NCBI GenBank assembly: GCA_003344405.1 | Contig: NOWV01000078.1 | Location: 276,480 to 340,479 of the forward strand | DNA: 64,000 nt | Source: Trichoplax sp. H2 | Taxonomy: Eukaryota > Placozoa > Uniplacotomia > Trichoplacea | Direction: 5' to 3' | Part shown: positions 51,144 through 64,000 of the stretch, piece by piece | How the letters are laid out: each line of letters begins with the position of its first letter | How positions within the stretch are numbered: the stretch's first letter is position 1 | Program-made: the position numbers and the translations under genes | Notes under the pieces: generated by a model | Told to the model about the DNA's origin: nothing | Seen by the model: only the letters and a program-made list of their open reading frames with translations | The model's database searches: none

Positions 51144-51984
51144 AAGCTTTATCCGACTATGAAACAAGTTCGTTTCTGATTGCTAATTGAAGATAAACAA
51201 GATAAAGCAAATTCTAACTCGATAATGTGATGATGATCGTAATCAAAATTATAAATTATGAAAAATCTTTATAACAACTAAAATTGCTATTTTAAATGTG
51301 CATATTACTTATTAAAATACGACATCAATACTGTATGATAGAAATGTACTGCGTAACTAATTACACCAAGGATATCGTTGTCGAATTCAGTAGTTATTCG
51401 ATGATCAAGTATAAATCTTATGATTAAAGAGTAGAGAAAGCGATGTTAATATAAATTTAATTTGATATACATTCCAAATAAGAACAGCTATATTAAACAA
51501 AGGAACTTTCTCGACGATGCATACTCTATTGCCACAAATGCATAGATCAGATGTAAGCATTTTGATAAACATTTATTTATAATCTTATAATTACATCGGT
51601 AACGACGAGCTCTATGATATTAGAGTTACAATTGGGCAATTTCGATGTTGAAACAGGACAAATGACATATGTTAAAGCAATTGAAGAATATGATGATACA
51701 TCAATGATTTCTAAATAGTTTAATAAACTTTTAATAAAATCTAGCCGATCGTAAATCATAATAAGTCGAAAAGAAATCTCGAGTCGGATTATTCTAATAT
51801 GTAAATCGTTTCAAATAGGTGTGATGAATGATCACTACAGTAGAATTGACGTTGGCTATACGTAATTGCTACCGTAGAAACCGATGTTATAAGTCTGTAC
51901 ATCATTTTAACATCAGAAAAAATTAAATTAAAAATTATTACATCTTACCAAAGAAACCAATATTTAAATATTTAGTAGGAATAT
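51144..51984. other. Convergent spacer, possible PLAT-like remnant
   Basis: About 840 bases between two genes ending towards each other. Around 51590-51640 the plus strand reads NYIGNDELYDIRVTIGQF, resembling the start of a PLAT A2 exon, and stops soon after. A second frame (51614-51718) then reads GNFDVETGQMTYVKAIEEYD to a stop. It may be a decayed or alternative 3' exon of the PLAT gene. Nothing else was recognised. Confidence 0.3.
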
Positions 51985-54900
51985 CTAATGTGACCATTCT
52001 ACATTCAGAGATTGTTTATCACCAACTTGCTGAGTTGTCATAAACCTAAGTCGCAGCCTTAGAGGTGAAGAAAGCTTCGGGATAATTTTGTCAACTTCTT
52101 CTTTTAAACTATCTCCAACAAACATGTATTTAATATGATAGCTGGAAATTAAAGCACTGTTAAGGAATTACTCGAAAACATAAAATGAATGAAAGAGAGT
52201 TTTACATCTATAAAAGCAAATTGTGATGTAAGACATGAAAAGAGGATACAAAAAGTCACAAATGGTATCCACGTAATTCATAGTGGGCGACGTTTGATCC
52301 ACGATCAATAACATTTCGTATAGATCGACTACAACCTAGAATATATCGAATTATACAATGCTTTGTTACTTGCATCAACCGATCAATTAGATGTTATATT
52401 GTACTAAAGGGCAGCTACGCGAATATAATCGGCAAATTTCAAGCATTACTTTTAATAGACTACGAGTCCGTTCTAAGTGAAATCTTGGTAAAAATGGTCC
52501 CACTAAATGACAAACAAGTATAAACTGTTCTTCTGTTTGAATAATAGGCTTTACTTTATCTTTGAGAAACCTAGCAGGATATAGATTACGTCATAAAGTA
52601 CAGAAATCTCAATAAAACTTAACCTATGAATTAAATAGAAATATAGATTCAATATTATTTCATACTATTATGAAAACTTTCGTTTAATATATACCGTAAC
52701 ATTAACGTTAGTTGGCCAATACTGGAATGATGCCAAATAGCGTGTGCCATTGCTAAAACGTAACTCGGATAGCTTTCCGACATAAATCGGTGATGGTGTA
52801 AGAAATTATATTTGGTTTGATTATAAGTAAAGTTATCAACAAAGGCCGAATGAAATTTCCTCTTGCCACTATTAGTTGGCGTTGCGGTCTTCAAAATTTC
52901 TAAGACTTTTTCATATACTACATTCCAATATGTCTCCTGTGCGTTAATAATTTTAAGAAAAATTAAATATCTCACAACTATCTATAACCAATTCGTGATT
53001 GATGAAACATTATATACTGTGGAAATAGAAAATCTATAATTATGCATTTTTACCGGTAACGAAACTAATATTAATGCCACAGCATTAATCCACGACATAA
53101 TTGAAGAACGAGCTTCAAAGCTTTCGCTATAAAGATAAAAATGTTTTAAATTACTACTTAGTCATTTTTATTATAACTGCATTATTATTAATAACTTCAT
53201 TAATATCACAGAACGTACTTCAAGGGAGCAAGATCAAATAAGGCTCTACCAACATCCTGACCAGTGACCGGAAGAGCCAGCAACTCAACGCATGATGTGT
53301 ACAGAAAATGAGATGCAGCGTTAGCAAACTCGTTAAATCGCCAATCGCAATCTATAGACTGAGATTCTTTACCATCGATAGTTATCAAAGGTTAAGGGCA
53401 TGCACACATATATAAAAAAACAATTAAGCCATTATAATTTAATGTATCACCAACGCTTATACAGCACTTGATAACTAATGTAGGATTTAATAGGATATCA
53501 TTAATAAGTCTTCGCACAAGGTCCTGGTAATAAGTTTTTGTCGGCTTCCATGGTTCTCTGTCAGGCTCCTCAACGTGGCTTAAATAACTCTGAAAACCAT
53601 CCGATAAATACCTAAGCAATAAAAATAATAACAACTTGAACATTAGAATGAAGAAATATTTTTAACTCAATAATTTAATAAAGCAAGTACTTCAGCATAA
53701 AATATTTGAATACTATACATACCATCCAATTGCATGAATATCTCGCTGAGCACCTTAAATAAACAAAATATGTTTATTTTACTTATTAATCGCAATAGTT
53801 ACAAATGTAGCGGTAGATAGAACGTTCAGTAGCTGTTTATTGAAACGATATCAGAGCTCATGTTATATTTTCATATATCTATTTATCAACTATACTAATG
53901 AGAGAAATAGCTATAGCATACTCATTTAATTACAGTAATAAAAATTGTATCGTATATTTATGGAAATTACCAGTTATTGTTCCAACTAGCTTTTTCTTAA
54001 TTTGCGGATAGTTAATCAAATGTTTCTCATAATAATGCAGGGTATCATATAAATAAGTAATTGGTCGATCTATATCACAATATAGAAGCATATTCGTTAA
54101 AATACGTATTTTATGTTACAAACTAAATATGCTTACTACAGAAACAAATAATCTATAGTAGTACCAAGTTTAAGCTTACCGTGAAATTTATAAAGACAGC
54201 CTAAATGATCAAGAACTGTTTCCAAACTTTTAGATACAGGCGGCATTTCAATAAAGCGATGAATAACGATATCTAATACCTAAATAAAAATTTTTTAACC
54301 TATTAATAAATAGAAGGGTGCACAGACCGTACATAATATAGGATTAGATTTACCGGAATGAAACGTAAGCAAACATTTCCAAAATAAATGGGTAAATAGT
54401 GGTTGACAGAAGTAGGCAAACTTTGCGATAGCTCTTGCAATCCTTCAAAGTAAAATTTTTCTGTCCATCTCTGTAGTAAAAAAACCAATTCAAGTAAATC
54501 CAGTGAGTAAATTCGAAAACTTGTTCTTCACAAATTTATGACAATAAGACATACGCGGTGGTAATTCATGTGCTTCTCATAATAGTCATTTTGTTTCCAA
54601 TGGCACGGAGAATTCTGCAAATTCAGTTGGAGAATCTTAGATTTCAAACTTAAATCTGCAGCATGATACAAATTAATCTATACGACACTAATATTTATAA
54701 ACTATAACAGATAAATACTTACATCTCTAACAAAGCTATTTACTCTTGTTCTAAATTCAGCAGGTTTCAGTAAGAGTAATTGTATGATAAAGAAACAAAC
54801 TTGAGCTTCATTTCCTTCATGACTGCGGAGAGCCTTCAGTTGTAACCAAGTTATTAAATAATCAGTATTTAAACCTGATAAGACTGCTATATCTATAGAT

Positions 54901-57900
54901 TTGAAATAGTTTTACATTACCAAGTACAAAATCAGGCGATCCAGTGTAACAACATTGTACTTCCATATTAAATCATTTAATATTTGGATGCACTACAGGA
55001 AACAATTAGTAAAAATCGCTTCCGTTAATGTTGGTTATTAAGGTGAGAAAACCTAATTACAGACAGTGGTAAGCCATTACTTTGCTAGCATGCCTAGATC
55101 CGGCAGCACTCGAGAACTCATATACAATAAAGTCAGCAAAAACCCGAATATGACTTGACCATCTTTTGGCGCCAATTCTTTCGAGGATTCTAATTGACAC
55201 ATAAAAATAGATATTAACGTATCAATAATGCTGTATATGACCGTAAATTACTTAAATAATGAACTTACCGATAGCAAACTGAACTTAAGCGATTAGTTTC
55301 CAATAGCAGCCTCCACATGACACTAAAATAAAAGTATAAGTCATGTTTTAACTCTTTTATTAAACATAGCATTAAAGTTAATGGATATATAAAATCGGCA
55401 GCATGTAATAATGAAGCATTTACACAGCAGATCAATTTTACCTACCATAAAAACACATTTGATGTATTCTGCTGAGTGAAATAATTTACGGTCTCGTTCT
55501 CTCCCATTGCTAATAATAATTAATTATAAGTTAAGTTTAAACCATCACATTCATACACTATACTGATTAGTTGTCAGCGACATGAAATTACGACGCTTAC
55601 ATTTCCAGGTCCTATATTCTTCATCAACTTTTGTTCGCAACGTAGCTTTACTGTCTGGTGTATGGCGATGGGTATTATAAAACGTCTTAAATGGAGCAGG
55701 GAAACACTGCAGTGTATGGCTTGGCCAGCTAAGAGTAGAGGTACAGTATAATTAAAAATGTGAAGCTGGAAGTATTATAAGATGATACTAGTTATAAATC
55801 AATTCATTCGCGATAAAGATCTACCAATGCGGAGTTGCTTCCATTATTTGTCGTAAGATATTTTCAAGCCAATTCCCATAGGGAGATTCTAGTCCTACAA
55901 AATCAATTTAATTCAAACTCAGACATCAAAGCAATCTTGGTTGTTATATTGTTACAGTCCCTTACCTGTTACATGCATAGCTCTTGCAAGCATTAAAACA
56001 AATGCTTTATTCAATTCTTCACTTTCTTGAGATAGTAACTAGTTCCAGCGTTAGCAAAATAAAGATATATCACAGAATTTAGTACGATTGTTATTCTATC
56101 CTATCCAGAAAGATTGCGTTAATATGACAGCATTAACAATCCACCTGTTCAGGATTTGGAGAACGTGAAAGTTCCGGATATACATCACAGCTGCTTAAAC
56201 CGGAGATTAACCGCAACGCAGAATTTTCAATGCTGTATGGTTTGATGATATCATAACATTAGTCATGTCAGTGTATACTTTACAATCAATACTGTACAAT
56301 ATTATTTTTACCTCAACTGTAGTTGTTGCGTATTGGTTTGTGACATCCCAGATAATGTATATATATGTGGTAATAACTGAAACCTATAGTGGGCTTGAAT
56401 ATGATGTAATCGGTAACTAAGGATCTCTAACATGGCATGAAGAAAGTTCCAAGCATTTGATTTCACTATTTGTAAGAATAGCTGACCTATAGCGATATCA
56501 AATGAATATAAGTCATTGATTAGCGATAATCATCAAATACTACGTAAGATTACGATAAACTTACCAACAAATTGTTTGATACCAAAAAGTTCAACCTCAT
56601 TACATATTAGTATTCTGCTATACGTCTCAACCACGGCTGGTGACAGATTTAAGGGAGCTTGAGTAGACGCCATTTTCGAAATTCGGTTTACAACCTTATA
56701 AATGAAGCTAAAATTTTGTTTGGCAGCCAATCGTTAGTTTAAAATTTACAAATTAAGCGTATACAAATAAGGAAATTGGGATATCAATAACACAACCTGC
56801 TTTTAACGTGTACACTAAGAGAATCTAGTAATGAAGAAGATATCGGTACAGTAGCTCCCGATGCAACGCAATTTAAGCCCGGCAGTGCCACCTTAGTCTT
56901 CCCGTTACCAAGGCAAGCATCCAAGATAACATTGGTAGCAACAAATTGGGTATCAGAGTTTATGCTATCTAAATTTTTTTGACCAATTAAGAAAGACGTT
57001 ATGAAATATTAATAATAGAAAAATCCTCGTGTACAATCACATAAAATATTCTCAAATAATTTGGAAAGTAGGACAACAATAATAGATTGTTCCATACATG
57101 CATTGCAGACGATTGCGATATGATAATCGATCGTAGTTAGATGCTTATTGAAGCAGTCCTCTATAAATCTGTCCGATAGATAAAAATAAAAAATAAACCA
57201 CCTTTTATTATGAAAAGCGTTTATGTTAGATAATTAATAGTTTCTCGGCTCTAATTTTGGGTAAAAAATTAATTACTGAATCTATTAACATACTTTAATT
57301 GCTCTGATAACGCTTCTGGTACAGGTCCCAAGTTCTGTTTAGTCAATTCCGCCTGTAAAAGTAACACCAATTACGAATTGATTGGCTACACTAAAACTCT
57401 AACAATTTTTAAATTTAAAAGAACCTTCTTAGATAATTGTATCCAGATACAAGCCGTAGCAAGCGCTTGTACAGAAGTTGGTTTAGAGCAATCAGGAATA
57501 GGCAACGGCTAAATGTAATTTTAATTTTAACCAAAGATCATCAATAATAAGGTAATAATCTTGGCCTAAAAATAATCTAGATTGTTAACTCACCCGTTTC
57601 TCAGGATATAAAAATTCGAATAATTGTATCAAAATAATGAATTCATCAAGCTGTAAACCAGATATGTATTTTAGAAAAAAGAATCACGAAGGAAATATTA
57701 TATAATTTGCAACTAATGTAATCTAATTCATTCGAATTTACTAACAGATTGTTTCTGAATAACTAGGCATGTACAATGCAACATCGTCCACATCAAGTAA
57801 TCTCTTCCTCGACGTAAATTTATTTCATATAACTGTGACGTAAAAACGCAATATTAATTATTATTATCAGAAAAAATTGACATTAACTATAATAATCTTC

Positions 57901-60900
57901 GCACACCTTATCGAGTAATGATTTTACCAACTCTTTCAGGCTTATGGAATGCACAAAAAATATGTAATGCAGTAACTGTGAAGTTAAATGTTGCCATAGA
58001 ATTTTAGATTTTTCGCTATCATCTGATTCTCTCATGGCAGTAATTAATACATCAACAAAAACTTCCTCAACGAGCGGCCACTGACATTTATTTTGTAACT
58101 TTGGATCGAAAGTCTTCAATAATTATCAAAGTAATAAGAATAAAATATAATTGATGAATAAAGTGTTACCATATTAACTAGGAAAACAGTTACGAAAGGA
58201 AATGTTTGGATAACAATTGATCGTATCAAAATCCTTGCGTTATTCCTTACCCCTTTACTGACACTGAGAACATTCTGCATAATTTCACGCGAATAGGGTT
58301 GTAATAGCAAATATCGAAGTAATTCACGTTGTGGCATGAGATATTCCTGTTCCAAAGATAAAGTAAGTAACTCATTCAACATACCAGAAAGGTTAAAATA
58401 AAACAACGCATACTATTTTATACATGCTACTTAAGTCATTAACAATTACTTACCGCGTCGTATGGTATTCTTTCTTTAATGACGTACTTCAAATTTCCTG
58501 GATTTAACTTCCACATACTATTTAATACTCCAACGTAACCGACAACTGGACGTAAATATGGACGACCTTCAAATAGCATAGGATAATTGTTTTAGCCTTA
58601 GATAGTACAGTAATTGCCATACAGCGGAATAAATTATTAGCTAATTAGTATCATTTTGCATGTCATTGCTTAACAGTTTCAATATGTTGCAAGATTTGAT
58701 ATTTAAAGAACCTGATTCGGTCAAGATCGTTGCTAATCCTTCGAAAGAATTAATGAATCTTGTTATAACTTCTGTCAATAACTGTTAAGAGAAAGTCCTA
58801 GTTTATACACTCATCAATTTAGGCCTAATCAATTGAGCTTAAATTAACACTTGGTTAACGTCTTAATTAATTTAATACCCAGTCTTGTGGGAATACATCG
58901 AGGCTAATAGCCATAACCTGCAGCAATAAAATTAGACAACAAATATTATCAAATACTTCATAAAAGCCATTGATAGCGATATCATTCGTACCTCATTAAC
59001 CGATAGATACGCAGGTAATATACAAGTATCGCGATCAAGGATATATTCCAAGACCTGTATTCAAAGATTTAAAAATTACATATCATAGCAATAGAATGCA
59101 TTACTATCAAATTTTCAGTATTTAATTGAAAAAAATTTACCCTGACAGCGTAGTGGAACAAGTGCAATTGGGTTCTATTTTCTATACTTTCAACTTGACA
59201 GATCTTAGCAAGGATTATTTTCAATAGATCACGACAACACTATACATAGAAGTTTTATTACTTTAATGAAATTTAACACAACCAAAGATACTTTTACCAC
59301 ATTTTTATTATTTCACTGCTATTCTAGCTATTGCTACGTTAACAAAACTACACTAAATTAATAATTAGAAAAAAATTAAGCAGAAGATAAGTAATCATAT
59401 GTAAAGGAAGACAGTAAACTATACTTATATAGTATAATATGATTTAATCATCTAATTTAACGAACCTTATAATCAACACCACGTATAACCTCACGGATTA
59501 ATTGGAACGTATTTTTCCAATATCCATCATTATTGCAGCGAAGAAGAGGAGTTGATAGTAAAGTCTCACATACAACCCTATCATTGAACAGATCCAGGCA
59601 TAATATTTATAAGTATCATAGACACAACAAAAATTTGGACTAACGATTTCGACATAATTTGATTATAATATCGTTAAAATAATAGCACTATCGGTCTATT
59701 AGACCTATTAATTAAAAAGGTGGAGGATATTATTATTTATCTAAAGATTTATTATGTTGCCGCCATTGCAGCTACACTTTCATAATCAGCTAGATTTATA
59801 ATATATACATTGAAGGACTGACTATCCTTTAAAAATTACTCCAAATGATACACGATAATATACTCGATACAGACGATTTGTACTACAGTGATTTATTTTT
59901 TTATTAATGCAATGCGTATAATTTCTAACCTAGCCGGAATAACTCCCTTATCAATCGCGGTCACCATTAATTGGAAATAAGCATCCATTTGGTGAAAATT
60001 GGCGTTGGAATAAATATAATTGACAATAAATTCCATACGTTCTTTATCGGATTCCTGTAGGGTATTGAGTGTAAATTAGAAAAAGGTAGTTTTGTAGGTT
60101 ACGCTATTTATTTATAGCAACATTATGGTGGCTAATTATACCCATCTCTAAAGCATAATGCTCTTTATAAAAATACTGATATATATAAGATATGTATATG
60201 CATACTACCTACGAGACCACATCAACAGTTCTATACACTGTTTGCTTATTGAATTACGATGATACCATAGCATATTATTATTAGAAGTGCATTACATTAT
60301 TGACCTGAGGCGAATGCTGCCAATAATTGAAGAAAGCCTTAAAGATGTTACCATTGCCAACAGGTGATATCGAGTGATTGCCATTTTGATCAGTAATGTC
60401 TGTCAATAGTATTCCTCTAGATAAATGGAAGATTTTATAATTAATAAGATATAGATAGAGTATAATAATTACTTTTTGTAGCTTTCAAAATTTTTGAATA
60501 CGGATTATTCTACAAAGCAGAGTAGCAGATATTAATTTATGATTATCATTTAATATCATATGTACTAATACAGTCAATCTTCCAATACTACTATTTAACA
60601 GTCTTTTTGATACTTTCTTCAAAGTTCTAAATATTGTAATGTAGCTTATGTAAGCAAATATTAGTTATAATTATTATCAACTAATCCAATGTATAGTCAG
60701 TCATAATATTATTCCGAACTGAAATCAATGAATAGCTTAGGTCGATTAACTTGATAAAGTGTAACCATACATAAATATTACAGAAAGATTTTGTTACTAT
60801 GCACTAAAAATATTTTAGTTATCATATCAATTGAATTTCTCCATTTTGCATTATAATTGCTTTGATGCTGAATGATGTATGCAGAAAGTTAATGTTGAGG

Positions 60901-61763
60901 TTTAGTGAGTGCTTTTGAAAAATTGATCATTTCTAAACTAAAGATACAGCAGCAAGTTCTCATGCTATTATCAGCGTAAAGAATTAGAGCAATATACAGT
61001 AATAAAGCACTCGTTTGAAGAATGATATGACTATAACATTGTGTGCTAACTTAATAACTTGGATAAGCTGATATCTGGATCGATTTATCGCAAAGGTTAG
61101 GAAGGTACAGATAAACGTTTATTTTTATATCCAACAATCAGCAGATATTTCATTCAGCCAAATTGATCATGAATAGGTTTAGTTACATTGCTATATTTTC
61201 AATACTTACACATCTGATGCACCTTCACTACCGTTGCCAATTCCCTAATATAATTCAATCAATTAAAAATGTTTTATTATGATGATTAACTATGTCCCAA
61301 TATGTATCTCCTTTTCTACAATCTGTGATTAGCATTGTAAATAGATCCACTGGATCAATGTACAGTACAGTACTAAAAATGTACCTCTACTCTTGCTATC
61401 GAAAAACTAATACCAATATCACTGTAGTCATTACGACATGAAGAAATCCCTTCTATACTGTTTATAGATTAAAATGGTGCAGAAGTGTTTAAAAAGGCAA
61501 AAAGATACCAACCAATTCATAAATAAAATTAATTTACAAGGTAAAACACTCTACTATGACGACTAGAATGTATTCCAACCATGGCTATCATCAAATCTAA
61601 TCCATTACACTACTATCAATTCGCTGGCAATACCGCCTAAAGTTTCCTTTTCTTATTATAGCAAAGCATTATAATTTCAACACGTATAACTCTATACATT
61701 GTACATCAGCCTACTAACCACGACATTTTCTAAAATTTGTTTCAATTGAACCAAGTCGGACAT
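51985..61763 (-). CDS. MED23: MED23, Mediator complex subunit 23
   Basis: Tail-module subunit of the Mediator coactivator that links transcription factors to RNA polymerase II. It is read as many (about 30) minus-strand exons, of which I traced the following approximately: 61719-61763 (MSDLVQLKQIL), 60306-60412, 59933-60057, 59467-59582, 59150-59245, 58990-59058, 58265-58405 (LLRYLLLQPYSREIMQNVLS), 57890-58115 (ILWQHLTSQLL), 56567-56680 (LSPAVVETYSRILI), 54343-54460 (EKFYFEGLQEL, YLPIYFGNVCLRF), 53210-53360 (CDWRFNEFANAASHF), 52690-52940 (LAMAHAIWHHSSIGQLTLM) and the last, which ends MFVGDSLKEEVDKII...LRLRLRF before the stop at 51985. The blocks follow human MED23 in order over its whole length (1,368 residues in human). 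The exon 1 donor is at 61718. Exon edges not checked for phase are approximate; start and stop are firm. Confidence 0.93.
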
Positions 61764-63624
61764 TGTTGTTCACAGCAGAGACGCTAGCAGTAGGCTATCA
61801 TGTCCTCTACTCATACAATAAGTGAAAAATGTCGATCAGCTGCTGTCTTGACTGTGTACAGTACAGTAGTACTGCATATCTCTACAGTATACAGTACTAG
61901 ACCCGCTGCTATATACTGTACAGTACAGTACAGTACAGTACCATGGACTACTAAAAAGAAAACCTTTTAGTAGTCTACAGTACAGTACTGTACGTTCAGA
62001 ACCGTTCAGTTTCGGTTTATACTGTAGAGTACTGTACTGTACTCTATTACAGGAATCTATAAAACGCATGCGTAGTAGGTATCCAAGGTAGAACTTCAGA
62101 AGAGATAAGTCACTGCTAAAACTCGACTTTTAAAAGTTACTGTTTGTACAGTACTATGCAGATACAGTAATCTACTGTACTGTATACTAAATGTCTCTCT
62201 ACTAGACTCACTACTAGATACAGTAATCGCTGAGTAGTGAGCACCAACAGGCTACACTGCAACCCTGCCCCAAACGCTATCCATTTCTACGTAGTACGCA
62301 ATACGCATGCGTACCAAGCTCAGAGCTCCAACTTGAGAAAAGTCACATCGAAAACTCTGTACTCTGTAGTACAGTACATTTCAGCGTTGTTGAGAATATA
62401 ATGTTGAATGTTATTCTCCACTGACTCACTGACTACGGACTTTAGATTTGATATAGCAATCCGAATTGGACACAAAACGAGAAAAGTCACATCGAAAACT
62501 CTGCAGTACATTTCAGCGTTGTTGAGAATATAATGTTGAATGTTATTCTCCACTGACTCACTGACTACGGACTTTAGAATTGATATAACAGTCCGAATTG
62601 GACACAAAACGAGCACTACAACTATTTTTGAATATTTTTGACACTGCAACCATTTCGCAACAGAGTGATCCTGGTTATTTCTGGCCAGTGAACGGCCACC
62701 GTGAATTCCTCTCGCTTTTATTAATTTAGTCCCTAAGTCAGTCCATTTCTCAGCAAGTTTCAGATCTGGGCGGATCGTCATTATTAAGGAGCAACTTGTG
62801 CACTCCTGTGAGGCCGTGTTCAGTACAGTAGTACTAACTTTTAATACAGTTGTTAGTATCGTATTAACTCTGGATAGTAATACTGTACTGTACACAACAG
62901 TTGGCATACTGCACAATGCAGTACTACTGTACACTGTACAGTAGGGCAGTACAGTACAATACTGTACAATACTGTACAATACTGTACAGTACTGTACATT
63001 ACAGTACTCAAGTTCTTTTTTCATAGTGTACAGTACTGTACAGTACAGTACGGTACTGTAAGATATGTACTGTAGTTTGCGACAGGGATACAGCATACTG
63101 TACTGAAGTGACATTGCGTACGTTAACCGTTTAATATGAAAACTATGAAAAAATTAAGGACTAACAAAAAATATGATATTATTATTTAATTACAATGCGA
63201 GTCCGTGAGTAAGTACAGTACTGCACTGTACAGTACAGTACAACAGTTCATAAGTGATGAGTGTACTGTACTGTACACTGTACAGTGGACAGTGTACACT
63301 GTACATAGTACATAGGGGTAAGAGTGCATAAAAGACAAAGTCCATTCAGCTTTACTTACAGTACTATATACTGTACAATGTACAGTATACGGTACTGTAG
63401 GTGTTACCTTTATGTACTGTACAGTACTGTACTTTGGGCTACTAGACCTGTGGTCAAAAGACCACCACGGTAGGCCACTACAGTAAACCGGTCGACTTCT
63501 AGTAGTCCATGGTACAGCACACTGTACAACTAAAGTGCTGTGCTTTCAGAGCGCGAGTGAACTTAAACAGGTTGTACGGTAGTTGTAATCGTAAATGATG
63601 GTAATTGTGATTATAATAATTAAT
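61764..63624. repeat. Dense GTACAGTACTGTAC palindromic repeat region
   Basis: Almost the whole stretch right of MED23 is repeat. Clusters of TACAG/CTGTA pentamers lie at about 61855-62045, 62140-62190, 62820-62830, 62880-63065, 63210-63305 and 63355-63535. Within it a 144-bp unit is tandemly duplicated (62335-62613). The long minus-strand reading frame through 62320-63114 is simply translated repeat. No gene was recognised; the MED23 promoter should lie at its left edge. Confidence 0.8.
62335..62613. repeat. 144-bp tandem duplication
   Basis: Copy 1 (62335-62478) and copy 2 (62479-62613) both begin GAGAAAAGTCACATCGAAAA and end with GGACACAAAAC. Copy 2 lacks about 10 bases present in copy 1 just before GTACATTTCAGCG; otherwise they differ at only a few positions. 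This indicates a recent duplication within repeat-rich sequence. Confidence 0.93.
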
Positions 63625-63674
63625 NNNNNNNNNNNNNNNNNNNNNNNNNNNNNNNNNNNNNNNNNNNNNNNNNN
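63625..63674. other. Assembly gap (50 N)
   Basis: Fifty consecutive N characters follow immediately after the densest palindromic repeats. The round length suggests a scaffold gap of arbitrary size where the assembly could not be closed. Confidence 0.99.
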
Positions 63675-64000
63675 TCCAGATATATGGAATATCGGCGATA
63701 TACAGTAGATCTATATTAGCATTCGGGCTAAATTGATACTGTATATGGGGTTGTTATTCTAAATTACATACATATATATATATGTATGTATGAAAAATCG
63801 AGAAATACAGAACTGAAGTATTTGTATAGATAGAATTCTGTCACATGGGAGATATTATACAGTACTAGTGCAAACTCCCGTCGCTTTACTGACGGTTTAC
63901 GATAATGTGCTCATTTAACAGAGGTTCAGTAACTATCAGATCGCTGACTAACGAACATTATCCTCTTAGAAATACTTTTTGTAATATGATATATAGCAAT
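63675..64000. other. Right-edge sequence after gap, no gene recognised
   Basis: AT-rich sequence holding a TA-rich perfect palindrome (about 63766-63791, ACATACATATATA and its mirror) and an isolated ACAGTACTAGT near 63860. No exon was recognised. Confidence 0.5.

Noticed and set aside
61836-62069. 77-codon minus-strand ORF
   Set aside because: Its frame is made of GTAC-type repeats, with the same Tyr/Cys/Thr/Val composition as other repeat translations.
62320-63114. 264-codon minus-strand ORF with an internal repeated peptide
   Set aside because: It is translated from the GTAC palindromes (strings of Tyr-Cys-Thr-Val) and from the 144-bp duplication, with no domain-like sequence.
63766-63791. 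TA-rich palindrome considered as a terminator or origin
   Set aside because: A simple TA/TGTA microsatellite palindrome; nothing nearby supports a function.

Overview
The window is nuclear DNA of an animal. Coding sequence is split into many short exons by AT-rich GT-AG introns, mostly about 70-700 bases, and exon joins were checked by reading phase and by similarity to known animal proteins. The gene set (TRAPPC12, POP1, ERCC6L2 with Tudor and HEBO domains, a stathmin, clade-B-type serpins, a doublecortin/PLAT giant, MED23) is metazoan. The low GC, about one gene per 8 kb and modest introns suit an early-branching, compact animal genome. A placozoan is my best guess, but this is inference, since nothing in the sequence proves it.

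Layout, left to right: TRAPPC12 on the minus strand (3' end outside the window); POP1 on the plus strand, head to head with TRAPPC12 across a 1.3 kb repeat-bearing spacer; a 2 kb spacer; the ERCC6L2-type SNF2 ATPase on plus (15 exons, 1,226 codons, frame closes exactly); a 4.7 kb spacer with a 35-bp minisatellite and GTAC-rich palindromic repeats; a three-exon membrane-anchored stathmin on plus; two tandem serpins on minus; a 3.3 kb repeat-rich spacer; a 21 kb, 48-exon giant gene on plus; MED23 on minus, converging on the giant gene; and a right-hand end dense in self-complementary GTACAGTACTGTAC-type repeats, a 144-bp tandem duplication and a 50-base assembly gap.

The most striking item is the giant gene (29809-51143). 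It encodes two doublecortin domains, then 22 PLAT domains arranged as 11 alternating A/B dyads, with a pair of beta-trefoil-like domains inserted after the first dyad. Its first six dyads keep a common exon-length and phase pattern (A1 about 158-170, A2 about 220, B1 about 234, B2 about 79-82 nt). The last nine PLAT domains lie in one 3.7 kb exon with no introns. The summed exons give 11,208 nt, exactly 3,736 codons including the stop. It combines features seen separately in vertebrate RP1 (tandem DCX) and LOXHD1 (PLAT arrays), which suggests a ciliary or cytoskeletal scaffold.

The remaining genes are housekeeping and do not form a functional cluster: vesicle tethering (TRAPPC12), RNase P/MRP (POP1), DNA repair (ERCC6L2), microtubule dynamics (stathmin, DCX/PLAT), protease control (serpins) and transcription (MED23).
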